DNA from: UBA6168 sp041392505
GTDB taxonomy: Bacteria > Bacteroidota > Bacteroidia > Chitinophagales > Saprospiraceae
NCBI GenBank assembly: GCA_041392505.1
Contig: JAWKLX010000051.1
Span: 1-64,000 of the forward strand
Direction: 5' to 3'
DNA length: 64,000 nucleotides
Shown: positions 44,578 to 52,552 of the stretch, piece by piece
Numbering within the stretch: position 1 is the first letter of the stretch
How the letters are laid out: each line of letters opens with the position of its first letter
The notes under the pieces: model-generated
What the model saw: only the letters and a program-made list of their open reading frames with translations
The model's database searches: none
Told to the model about the DNA's origin: nothing
Program-made: the position numbers and the translations under genes

Positions 44578-45985
44578 ACCTCTCCATCCGGACCTTCAAG
44601 CCCGCAGCAAACACAGTGGATTGATCGAAAATCCCATCTTCGTGATTGATGGCCAATTGCCCCCAAACGATTTTGCTAAAAGGGATCAGGGCAATGGCAT
44701 AGCCCCCCGAAATCTGGTCTTTTACGCCTTCGATATTGAGGTTTGGTTTTCCATAAAAACCACCAATCGTCAGCTCAAAACCCTTTGGGTGGCGGAGTTT
44801 TGCAGCCAACAATGCCCGGTGCTGTGGATTGGGATTGACCCCGTCTCTAGTATAGAAGTAAGAAGGCTCCAAGGAAAATATTTTTCCCAGCGGCACATAC
44901 ATGCTGGTGTATCCGTACCATTCCGTTGGCAGGTCGGAAGAGAAACCTGCAAAACCACCAACACGGATGTTGAAGGCGCTACGGGTATAAAACACCTGCT
45001 CCGCTTTGACCAATTGTTGGTCGTTGCGATAATCAAAAAACCGCCTGCCCACTTCCAACCGGGAGGCAAATTTGCTGTTCCATCCAGCAAAACTGCCGAC
45101 CCACGCAGCGGGCACTTCGTTGCGCCGGGTCACGAAATCGATATTGTCGAGCGAAAGAGTATTGTCATAACGGGCATACACCGTGTATTTGGGGTCGAAC
45201 TGGTAGGAGGCTTGCAGTATCCGGAGGCCATAGCGTTGGTCGCCACCTACATTGGAATAGCCGCCCCAAGCGTCAAACTCCAATACAGATGCCTCGGTGC
45301 GCAGACGGTCAAGCAGTTCTTGTGCAGTCTTATTGTTAGGATCGATGGACAATGCTTCTGACAAAGCCTTGCGGGCATTTTTGATCTCATCCTTCAAAAT
45401 ATAAGCCTGCCCCAAGCCCATGAAATAGGAAGATTGCTCAGGGAATTGTTTTACTAAATCTTTAAACACTTTAGCAGCGGCAGTCCCGTTTCCAGCAATC
45501 AGGTAGGTATGGCCCAAGCCATTCCTCGCTTCCACACTGCCGGGCTGCACCCGCTGCGCCTTCGAAAAAGGGTACAGGGCTTTAGGAGTGTCCCCCGACC
45601 AGGCATAAGCATACCCCAGGCCGATCAGGGCGTCGTGGTTGTCCGGGTCATTTTCGAGTACCTTTTGAAACCCTTGAATGGCCAGTGCATATTGCTTGCC
45701 CCAAGCGTGATTGTGCGCTCGCAGCAATTGGGCAGGCTGAAAATCTGGGTGCTGTTGCACCAGTGCCGCTAATTGCGTTTCAGCAGCTTGGTGCTGACCA
45801 CTGATAGCCAAATGGCGGGCTGCCTCCAGCTCTGCATATTGCGCTTGGCCTTTGAACGGCAGGCAACATACCAGCACTACAAAAACCAAGTTTACTGGAA
45901 ATAACTTGGCGCTCGAAAAAAAGTGCAGCTTAGGCGGCTTGCCCCATTTTTTGGTTGGTGAAATAGTTTTTTTCATAGATATCAT
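44576..45985 (-). CDS. TPR protein with YaiO-type outer-membrane barrel
   Basis: The 469-residue product has a basic start and signal helix (FPVNLVFVVLVCCLPFKGQAQ), about five TPR motifs (50-220; AIQGFQKVLENDPDNHDALIGLGYAY, ARKALSEALSIDPNNKTAQE) and a C-terminal YaiO-type beta barrel (about 240-469), with VGSFAGWNSKFASRLEVGRRF, YGYTSMYVPLGKIFSLEPSY and a final GLKVRMER. TPR-plus-barrel proteins such as PgaA export polysaccharides through the outer membrane. With the GT2 gene downstream this suggests an exopolysaccharide synthesis and export pair. An alternative start, MKKTISP, is 9 nt in. Confidence 0.85.
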   Translation of the reverse strand: MISMKKTISPTKKWGKPPKLHFFSSAKLFPVNLVFVVLVCCLPFKGQAQYAELEAARHLAISGQHQAAETQLAALVQQHPDFQPAQLLRAHNHAWGKQYALAIQGFQKVLENDPDNHDALIGLGYAYAWSGDTPKALYPFSKAQRVQPGSVEARNGLGHTYLIAGNGTAAAKVFKDLVKQFPEQSSYFMGLGQAYILKDEIKNARKALSEALSIDPNNKTAQELLDRLRTEASVLEFDAWGGYSNVGGDQRYGLRILQASYQFDPKYTVYARYDNTLSLDNIDFVTRRNEVPAAWVGSFAGWNSKFASRLEVGRRFFDYRNDQQLVKAEQVFYTRSAFNIRVGGFAGFSSDLPTEWYGYTSMYVPLGKIFSLEPSYFYTRDGVNPNPQHRALLAAKLRHPKGFELTIGGFYGKPNLNIEGVKDQISGGYAIALIPFSKIVWGQLAINHEDGIFDQSTVFAAGLKVRMER

Positions 45986-46372
45986 CGGTTTAGATTATCA
46001 TGGAAATTTTGAGTTTAAAGTTTTATCCTACATTATTCTCATAGGGCTTACCCTATGCGAGTATATTTCGCTCTTTCAGAACTTCAAGGGTTCCTTTAAA
46101 GTAGATGCAAAGCCTTTTTTTTAAATAATCGATGGAATATCACTGTTGTACTCCAATGTTCGATGCGACAAACCTAAGCCGGAAAAAAACCCAATCTTAA
46201 TATTCTACGCCGAACTGGAACAATTCAAACCCGAACTGGGCAAGATGCCCGTTTGGCATTTCTGAATGCCTACCCAACCTCTCTATATTTGCCGCATCGA
46301 TTATTGAAGCTAACGGCCAGTAGCCAGAGTGCCACTAAAATGTGGCCTCAGATAGCTGGCTTTTCCTAAAAC
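45986..46372. other. 387-bp divergent intergenic region
   Basis: Lies between yaiO-like and dut promoters. It contains a CATAGGG-CTTA-CCCTATG palindrome (46040-46057) that could be an operator. Confidence 0.4.
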
Positions 46373-46804
46373 ATGCAAGTAAAAATCATCAACAAATCGG
46401 CCCACCCGCTGCCCAAATATGAAACCACCGGTAGTGCAGGCATGGATTTACGGGCAAACACCACTGAACCCATCACCCTCCAATCATTGGAGCGGACGAT
46501 CATCCCAACTGGGCTTTTCATCGAACTACCCATTAGTTTTGAAGCTCAAATACGGCCACGTAGCGGGCTGTCCATCAAAAAAGGTTTATCGCTGGTCAAT
46601 TCACCGGGCACCATCGATAGTGACTACCGCGGCGAAATCGGCATCATCATGGTCAACTTGTCGAACGAGGCACAAACCATCGAACCGGGTGAGCGCATCG
46701 CTCAAATGGTCATTGCGAAATATGAACAGGTGAAACTGGAAGAAGTGGCCATCCTTTCGGAGACGGACCGCGGCGCCGGAGGTTTTGGTAGCACCGGGAA
46801 GTAG
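46373..46804 (+). CDS. dut: dUTP diphosphatase
   Basis: The 143-residue enzyme hydrolyses dUTP to dUMP, keeping uracil out of DNA. All five trimeric dUTPase motifs are visible: AGMDLRA (23-29), RPRSGLSIKKG (62-72), GTIDSDYRGEI (83-93 with catalytic Asp), GERIAQMVI (107-115) and the C-terminal P-loop-like RGAGGFGSTGK (133-143). Length is normal. Cytoplasmic, followed by a repeat hairpin that should terminate transcription. Confidence 0.97.
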   Translation: MQVKIINKSAHPLPKYETTGSAGMDLRANTTEPITLQSLERTIIPTGLFIELPISFEAQIRPRSGLSIKKGLSLVNSPGTIDSDYRGEIGIIMVNLSNEAQTIEPGERIAQMVIAKYEQVKLEEVAILSETDRGAGGFGSTGK

Positions 46805-46849
46805 TGCTGAGTGCTGAGAGCCAAGTGCTTTACGCAGCACTCAGCACTC
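46802..46849 (+). terminator. Heptamer-built hairpin after dut
   Basis: AGTGCTG, AGTGCTG, AGAGCCA, AGTGCTT then complementary CAGCACTCAGCACTCA. It overlaps the dut stop codon and probably terminates the gene. Confidence 0.75.
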
Positions 46850-46883
46850 AAAACTAAGGTATAAAATTTGACAAGGCAGCTAT

Positions 46884-47366
46884 ATGCTTCGATACAATCA
46901 TATCTTTTGGGTGAAATTGGCGATGTCCTTTTGCCTTGTTTTTTTTCTAAAAAATGGGCTGATCGGACAGGCATGGATCATCGAAACACCATCCGGCAAA
47001 TTGTCTACTTGGATCATCCAACGGCAACAAGCGCAGCCGCAAAAGGCCGAGCTGTTTTTTCTGAACCAGACAGGCCAACCTGTTTTTTTCGATGAGTATG
47101 ACTCCAACGATAATTATTTGGAATTTATCAGCCCAAAGGGTCTGCGGGTCATTACCCGGAAAAAGATTTCGGATAACGTGCTGAGTTTAAAAAACAATCC
47201 AGCGGTGAAAGATGCCGTAAAATGGGAAGTTGATTTTTTTGACTACCTAAACAATTTGGATTTTATAGAAACTGGAAATTATCTGGTTACGTGGCATTTA
47301 AAAACATCAAAAGGGAAATTGTCGACAGAGCCAGTTGTATTTTATTTTGAAAATAAAACCAATTAA
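46884..47366 (+). CDS. Secreted protein of unknown function
   Basis: The 160-residue product has a signal peptide (VKLAMSFCLVFFLKNGLIGQ) and a beta-rich mature part: GKLSTWIIQRQQ, AELFFLNQTGQPVFFDEYDS, LEFISPKGLRVITRKKI and FIETGNYLVTWHLKTSKG. The pattern suggests a single Ig-like or carboxypeptidase-regulatory-like domain. No family recognised. Confidence 0.65.
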   Translation: MLRYNHIFWVKLAMSFCLVFFLKNGLIGQAWIIETPSGKLSTWIIQRQQAQPQKAELFFLNQTGQPVFFDEYDSNDNYLEFISPKGLRVITRKKISDNVLSLKNNPAVKDAVKWEVDFFDYLNNLDFIETGNYLVTWHLKTSKGKLSTEPVVFYFENKTN

Positions 47367-47368
47367 GT

Positions 47369-47526
47369 AACGATGAAAGAATAACTTCCCCATTTGGACG
47401 GTCTCTTTTGCCCTTATTTTTTTCTTTAAAATCAGTCATAGTATCAACAATACTCCTTCTTTTAAAGAAAATCTAAGACCAAAATAAACTCGTCGAAATG
47501 AGGAACTTATTTTTTCATCGTTACTA
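47369..47526. repeat. 158-bp imperfect palindrome
   Basis: Ends AGTAACGATGAAA and its complement lie at 47369-47381 and 47514-47526. Pairing continues with mismatches to a central AGTAT-CAACA-ATACT hairpin (near 47438-47452). No coding sequence. Probably a MITE-like or structured RNA element. Confidence 0.7.
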
Positions 47527-47556
47527 AAAAATAAAATGGTAGGTGATCGAATCAAA

Positions 47557-47584
47557 ACCATTCACCACTTACCATTCACCATTA
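47557..47584. repeat. Four heptamers (ACCATTC, ACCACTT, ACCATTC, ACCATTA)
   Basis: Directly upstream of the nucleotidyltransferase start at 47590, and responsible for a spurious longer N-terminus. Confidence 0.85.
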
Positions 47585-47589
47585 AAAAG

Positions 47590-48597
47590 ATGAAAATCAT
47601 CATACCAATGGCCGGACGGGGTTCACGCCTTCGGCCACATACTTTGACCACTCCTAAGCCACTCGTTCCCGTTGCGGGTAAAGCCATGGTGCAGCGCATC
47701 GTCGAAGACCTCGCCCGCGGCTACGATGGGCAATTGGAGGAGGTGGCCTTTATCATCGGCGACTTCGGCCCAGAGGTGGAGGAAGCCCTAATTCAGATCG
47801 CCGAGCAACTAGGCGCCCGAGGGAAAATCTATTACCAAGACAAACCGCTTGGTGTGGCTCATGCCATCCTGTGTGCTAAGGAGAGTTTGAGCGGCAATGT
47901 TTTCATCGCCTTTTCCGACACTTTGTTTAAGGCGGATTTTCAATTTGACAAAAACCAGGATGGGGTGATTTGGGTGAAAACCGTCGAAGACCCATCGTCT
48001 TTTGGGGTGGTCAAAACCAACGGGCAACAGATCATTACCGATTTCGTTGAAAAGTCGCCTGTGTTCGTTTCCGATTTGGCGATCGTTGGGCTGTATTATT
48101 TCAACAAAGGAGAGTTCCTCCGGGATCAAATTCAGTCGTTGATTGATAATAATATCAAGGACAAAGGCGAGTTCCAGATCACGTCGGTGCTGGAAAACAT
48201 GAAAAATGCTGGTTACCAGTTCAAAGCCCAAAACATTGACGAATGGCTCGACTGTGGCAACAAGCAAAACATTGTGGACACCAATAAGCGAATGTTGCAA
48301 TTGAAGCAAGGGGTTGAAAAACTGGTGGCTGACTCAGCAGTGATAGAAAACTCCGTAGTGATCGAACCCAGCTACATTGGTGAGCAGGTCAGGATTTCCA
48401 ATTCTGTCATCGGCCCCTACGCTTCGATCGGACACGGCTCCGTCGTTGAAAACTCTAACATCAAAAACAGCGTTATACAAAACGACACCATCGTCACCAA
48501 CGCCATGTTCGACAATTCGATGATCGGCAACCACGTTAAGTACTACGGACATATTTCCGACATCAGCATTGGCGATTACACGGAATTTAAAGAATGA
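47590..48597 (+). CDS. Sugar-phosphate nucleotidyltransferase (glucose-1-phosphate thymidylyltransferase-like)
   Basis: I start at 47590 (MKIIIPMAGRGSRLRPHTLT); the longer frame is repeat-derived. The 335-residue protein has the nucleotidyltransferase signature GRGSRLRPHTLTTPKP (8-23), VAGKAMVQRIV, GVAHAILCAKES, FIAFSDTLF (metal-binding Asp) and EFQITSVLENMK. A C-terminal left-handed beta-helix (about 245-335) with hexapeptide repeats (VVIEPSYIGEQVRISNSVI) follows. It makes an activated sugar for polysaccharide or glycoprotein synthesis; which sugar is uncertain. Confidence 0.9.
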   Translation: MKIIIPMAGRGSRLRPHTLTTPKPLVPVAGKAMVQRIVEDLARGYDGQLEEVAFIIGDFGPEVEEALIQIAEQLGARGKIYYQDKPLGVAHAILCAKESLSGNVFIAFSDTLFKADFQFDKNQDGVIWVKTVEDPSSFGVVKTNGQQIITDFVEKSPVFVSDLAIVGLYYFNKGEFLRDQIQSLIDNNIKDKGEFQITSVLENMKNAGYQFKAQNIDEWLDCGNKQNIVDTNKRMLQLKQGVEKLVADSAVIENSVVIEPSYIGEQVRISNSVIGPYASIGHGSVVENSNIKNSVIQNDTIVTNAMFDNSMIGNHVKYYGHISDISIGDYTEFKE

Positions 48598-48601
48598 CAT
48601 T

Positions 48602-48668
48602 AATGGTGAATGGTGAGCGGTGAATGGTAAATTTCTACCCATTTACCATTCACCATTTACCATTCACC
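48602..48668. repeat. Heptamer hairpin (AATGGTG / ATTTACC, ATTCACC units)
   Basis: Left units AATGGTG, AATGGTG, AGCGGTG, AATGGTA (48602-48629) face ATTTACC, ATTCACC, ATTTACC, ATTCACC (48641-48668). It fills the gap between stop 48597 and the next start 48678. Confidence 0.88.
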
Positions 48669-48677
48669 ATCAATACC

Positions 48678-50378
48678 ATGTTAAAAAATCTTCTTCCCCT
48701 CCTGCTCCTTTTTTTCAGTTTATCCTTACTTGCCCAAGCGGGCAAAACGACGGAAGCCGATATGGAATTGGAAGCTGTTTTTATAGAAGGCAACCGGGAA
48801 AAATTGCTCAGCAATTGGGACAAGGCCATTGAGAAATTTGAGGAGGTGCTGGCAAAAGACCGTACCAACGCAGCTGCTGCCTATGAAATGGCCCGGGTGT
48901 ACGAAGCCAAAAAAGACCTCGAAAATGCAGAGAAATATGCGACCAAAGCGGTGGATTGGGAAGGGTCGAATGAATGGTTTCGGATGTATTTAGCAGAGGT
49001 TTACCAACAGAACAACAAAGATATTTTGGCAGCGCAGCAATACGAGGAGTTGGTCAAAATGTACCCTTATAATGAAGATTATTACCGGAAATGGGCCTAT
49101 TTCCTCGTACGTGGCAGCCAGCCCGAAGCAGCCATCAACGTGTACAACCAACTCGAACAGAAGGTCGGCATCCACGAAGAAGTCGTCCGACACAAGCACA
49201 CCCTGTATATGGGCATGGGCAACACTAAAATGGCGGCTTCAGAATTGGAAAGGCTGATTGAGAAATTTCCCAACAACACTTCCTATTGGCACCTACTCGG
49301 TACTTTTTATGAGCAAGTCGACGAAAAAGCCAAGGCCAAAGATGTTTATAAAAAAATATTGGCAATCAACCCAGACGATGCCCGTGCCCAAATCGCCCTG
49401 GCGGAAGGGGCCAAAGGCAATGACGACGTGCTTTTCCTCAACTCGCTAAAGCCCGTTTTTGAAGACCCCAAAACGGATATCGATACCAAGATCAAGGAGA
49501 TATTCCCCTACGTAAATGAATTGGCTTCCTCTGGCGACAAAAACCTCGGCAATACCTTATTGGCTCTCACTTCGCTGCTCGAAACCGTCCATTCCAGCGA
49601 TGCAAAAGCCCATTCTGTTTTAGCAGATGTGCTTTATTACACCGGACAAACTGACCGGGCACTGGAGCAGTACCGAAAGACCCTCGAAATTGATGACACC
49701 AAATGGGCCGTTTGGGAACAGATGCTCTACATCTATGTGGACAAAAAAGATTATGACAACCTGGTAAAAGCATCGGAGGATGCCCTCGACATTTTCCCCA
49801 ACCAATCCACGGCCTACTATTTGAACGGCGCAGGCCTGAACGGAAAGGGTGATTACCAAGGGGCGCTCAGTTCCTTGCAACAGGCGCTCATCATGTCGAG
49901 CCGCAATCCCCGCCTGCGCTACGACGTGCTGAACGAAACGGGCAAGTCTTATTTCTTTTTAAAGCAATATGCCAAATCCGATAATGCGTTTGAAGAGGCC
50001 CTAAAAATAAACGGCAACGACCCCGTTATCTTAAAAAATTACAGCTATTACCTCGCCGCCCGAGGTGAACAGCTCGACAAAGCCAAAGACCTCGCTACCC
50101 AACTCAACAAATCCGCACCGAACCACCCCATCAGCCTCGATGCCATGGCTTTTGTTTTGTACAAAAGGAAGGATTATAGCAATGCCAAGCAGTGGCTGGA
50201 CAAAGCACTCCAAAGCGGTGGCAACGAAGACCCCACCATCCTCGAACACTATGGCGATGTGCTGTACCAATTGGGGAATACGACGGAAGCTATCCAGTAT
50301 TGGCAACTGGCTTTGGACAAGGGCGGCGATTCAGAATTTTTGGAAAGAAAAGTGAAAGAAGGGAAAATGGTGGAGTGA
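48678..50378 (+). CDS. Secreted TPR-repeat protein
   Basis: I start at 48678 (MLKNLLPLLLLFFSLSLLAQ, a signal peptide); the longer frame comes from the heptamer array. The 566-residue product carries TPR motifs throughout, for example WDKAIEKFEEVLAKDRTNAA, AKAKDVYKKILAINPDDARA, RALEQYRKTLEIDDTKWAVW and AIQYWQLALDKGGDSEFLER. It probably works as a periplasmic or outer-membrane-associated scaffold. No lipobox. The nucleotidyltransferase gene lies directly upstream, with only the hairpin between. Confidence 0.9.
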   Translation: MLKNLLPLLLLFFSLSLLAQAGKTTEADMELEAVFIEGNREKLLSNWDKAIEKFEEVLAKDRTNAAAAYEMARVYEAKKDLENAEKYATKAVDWEGSNEWFRMYLAEVYQQNNKDILAAQQYEELVKMYPYNEDYYRKWAYFLVRGSQPEAAINVYNQLEQKVGIHEEVVRHKHTLYMGMGNTKMAASELERLIEKFPNNTSYWHLLGTFYEQVDEKAKAKDVYKKILAINPDDARAQIALAEGAKGNDDVLFLNSLKPVFEDPKTDIDTKIKEIFPYVNELASSGDKNLGNTLLALTSLLETVHSSDAKAHSVLADVLYYTGQTDRALEQYRKTLEIDDTKWAVWEQMLYIYVDKKDYDNLVKASEDALDIFPNQSTAYYLNGAGLNGKGDYQGALSSLQQALIMSSRNPRLRYDVLNETGKSYFFLKQYAKSDNAFEEALKINGNDPVILKNYSYYLAARGEQLDKAKDLATQLNKSAPNHPISLDAMAFVLYKRKDYSNAKQWLDKALQSGGNEDPTILEHYGDVLYQLGNTTEAIQYWQLALDKGGDSEFLERKVKEGKMVE

Positions 50379-50489
50379 GCAATAAAAATGAAAATTTAAA
50401 TGAAAACCGGGGCAGGTTAAAAACTGCTCCGGTTTTTATTTTTATTTTAATTTTCATTTTTATTCTAAACAATAACCAATCGCTTCCAC

Positions 50490-51383
50490 ATGAAAATACC
50501 CATCCAACTTCGATTATTACGCTGGTACTACCACCGGTATTTAGAGGTCGATTACCGCTCCATGACGGCCGTGGAAATGCGGGCGGCATTGGAGGCCAGG
50601 TCATCAAAAGCCAAGCAGCTCGTCAACGGCCCCATCATTCCCGTTTCCAAAACAACTGACCGTAACATCCCCGGCAGGGCAGGGAATATTCCTATCCGTA
50701 TTTATTTCCCAAACGAAAAAAAGCAGCTGCCCATCCTTACCTATTTCCACGGTGGTGGGTTTGTGATTTATGGGTTGGATTCCCACGATCATGTTTGCCG
50801 GAGGCTCTGCTGCGACAACGAAGCGATTGTGGTGGCTGTGGACTATCGGTTGGCGCCTGAACACAAATTTCCTGCGGCGCCGGAAGATGCCTATGATGCC
50901 TTGCTTTGGGTCTCGGAAAATGCTGCTTCCCTCGGGGGCGACCCTAACAAATTAGCCGTCATCGGAGACAGTGCTGGCGGCAACCTCGCAGCGGTCGTCA
51001 GCCAAATGGCAAGGGATAGGAACGGGCCAACCATCCTTGCACAAGTTTTGGTTTATCCTGTTGTGGATGCTCGGATGGGTCATCCGTCCATCAAGGAAAA
51101 TGGGAAAGGCAACATCTTGACCGAAGATTTAATGCGTTGGTTTTTAGATCATTACAAAAATTCGGATGCAGACATCCTCAACCCTTATATGTCGCCATTG
51201 CTAGCCAAAGATTTCTCTAATTTACCTCCAGCACTGGTTCAAGTGGCAGGTTTAGACCCTCTGCGGGACGAGGGGAAAGATTATGCAGACCATTTAAAAG
51301 CGGCTGGGAATCAGGTGCAATTGACAACTTACCAAGGGCTGACGCATTCATTTTTTTCTGCCAGGGCTGTCGAAAAGGTGTAG
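50490..51383 (+). CDS. Alpha/beta hydrolase, hormone-sensitive-lipase type esterase (C-terminus frameshifted)
   Basis: The 297-residue enzyme has the HSL-family motifs: YFHGGGFVIYG (oxyanion hole), VVAVDYRLAPEHKFPAAPED, nucleophile GDSAGGNLAAV, acid VAGLDPLRDEG and LTHSFF with the catalytic His. The frame stops with TAG at 51381-51383 just after RAVEKV. One more A in the AAAA run at 51373-51376 would continue GVAAYEEIRDFWQSVLGRI to a TGA at 51436, the normal end of the family. The last 20 residues are therefore lost by a one-base deletion or sequencing error. Probably still active or nearly so, since the catalytic residues precede it. Confidence 0.88.
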   Translation: MKIPIQLRLLRWYYHRYLEVDYRSMTAVEMRAALEARSSKAKQLVNGPIIPVSKTTDRNIPGRAGNIPIRIYFPNEKKQLPILTYFHGGGFVIYGLDSHDHVCRRLCCDNEAIVVAVDYRLAPEHKFPAAPEDAYDALLWVSENAASLGGDPNKLAVIGDSAGGNLAAVVSQMARDRNGPTILAQVLVYPVVDARMGHPSIKENGKGNILTEDLMRWFLDHYKNSDADILNPYMSPLLAKDFSNLPPALVQVAGLDPLRDEGKDYADHLKAAGNQVQLTTYQGLTHSFFSARAVEKV

Positions 51384-51476
51384 CAGCGTATGAAGAAATT
51401 AGGGATTTTTGGCAGAGCGTTTTGGGTAGGATATGAATTTAAGGCAGTTTTATCAATCCTGATTTTCTGAAATAAA

Positions 51477-51636
51477 AGAGACTGTCCCATAAGTCACTTT
51501 TTGAAAAACTTAGCAGAATTTAATTTCAACACATAGCCACATAGAACACATAGTATGCTGTCTATAAGTTCTATGTGGCTATATGTTGAAAAAATTCTGT
51601 GTTGAACATTCCATCTTTACTTTTGAGACAACCTCT
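51477..51636. mobile_element. 160-bp MITE-like element with AGAGACTGTCCCATAAGT-type ends
   Basis: Ends 51477-51494 and 51619-51636 are imperfect inverted repeats (13 of 18). Inside is a second inverted repeat, TTTCAACACATAGCCACATA (51533-51552, continuing about 10 bp) against 51571-51600, 27 of 30 positions. The GAGACTGTC start resembles ends of some Bacteroidota insertion sequences. No gene inside. Confidence 0.55.
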
Positions 51637-51644
51637 TTTTGATT

Positions 51645-51672
51645 CCGAAATCCCACATCCGAAATCCGAAAT
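51645..51672. repeat. Heptamers CCGAAAT
   Basis: CCGAAAT, CCCACAT, CCGAAAT, CCGAAAT between the MITE-like element and the MbnP-like gene. Confidence 0.8.
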
Positions 51673-51697
51673 AGACTAATATCTAATCTGCTTCCGC

Positions 51698-52486
51698 TTA
51701 TTTTATTTTCAACGCCCGCACAAAATTGTTCATAAAAAACGCATCAAGGGCATCGTTTTCAGGATTGTAAGTGGACAGATTGTCCGTGTTCTCCATATCA
51801 ATTGGTTTTGAAGTAGAAGGGTCGATGTACAATTTGGCCAAGTCGATCGTCAGGTCAAGGTCGAATGGTTGGTTGTCCTGAACGGTAAAATTATGGTTGA
51901 AAGTCAAGGATAAATAGTTGTCGTTGCCAAATGTAAAATGCTCAAATGGGTGATCTTCTGGCAACCCCGTAAACATACCATCGTTGTTCAGGTCGTACAC
52001 CCCAGCCAATTTCATAAAAAAGAAACTGCCTTTTTCTGGCCAAAAATGAGTGTCGTACGCCTGCCGCACCGGATGGCCAATCCCATAATCAAGAATGGAT
52101 TCTTTGTTGAATTTGGACTGAACGCCGATGCTCAGGTCCACGCTCTCGTAAGCAGTCCCAGGAACTGAACGGATAGCGAAGGAGGCTGGCTCAACAAGGT
52201 TTGGATCTGTATTGCCCGAAAAATCGGCCAAACCGACTTCCAGCAGATCTAATTCATCCGAAGTCTCGGCTTCGTGCAACACCACTTTTGATACGAAGAA
52301 ACTGAAGTCGTCGAACTTGATTTTGTTGCCATCTGGAAAGGTGTAGGCTTTGCCGATCACCAACGGTTCACCGTTGAAAGTGGCGAAAATGTTCAAGTTA
52401 ACGGTAGCCGATGGGCCTAATTTATAGTCATCTTCTTGACAAGAGAACAAACTGGTAATCAATAAGATAAAGATGAGTTTTTTCAT
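51698..52486 (-). CDS. MbnP-like lipoprotein
   Basis: The 262-residue product has a lipoprotein signal (LIFILLITSLFSCQ) and a beta-rich domain resembling the MbnP family: VNLNIFATFNGEPLVIGKAY, GNKIKFDDFSFFVSKVVLHE, FAIRSVPGTAYESVDLSIGV, AYDTHFWPEKGSFFFMKLAG and FGNDNYLSLTFNHNF. MbnP proteins are surface or periplasmic copper-related proteins. It follows the TonB receptor by 66 bp on the same strand, probably as one operon, which suggests metal capture. Confidence 0.75.
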   Translation of the reverse strand: MKKLIFILLITSLFSCQEDDYKLGPSATVNLNIFATFNGEPLVIGKAYTFPDGNKIKFDDFSFFVSKVVLHEAETSDELDLLEVGLADFSGNTDPNLVEPASFAIRSVPGTAYESVDLSIGVQSKFNKESILDYGIGHPVRQAYDTHFWPEKGSFFFMKLAGVYDLNNDGMFTGLPEDHPFEHFTFGNDNYLSLTFNHNFTVQDNQPFDLDLTIDLAKLYIDPSTSKPIDMENTDNLSTYNPENDALDAFFMNNFVRALKIK

Positions 52487-52552
52487 TTTTCAAATATTTA
52501 TTTGCCCATAAAATGGGTTGAATTTTTAAAATTGGTCAAACCTTGTTTTGCC

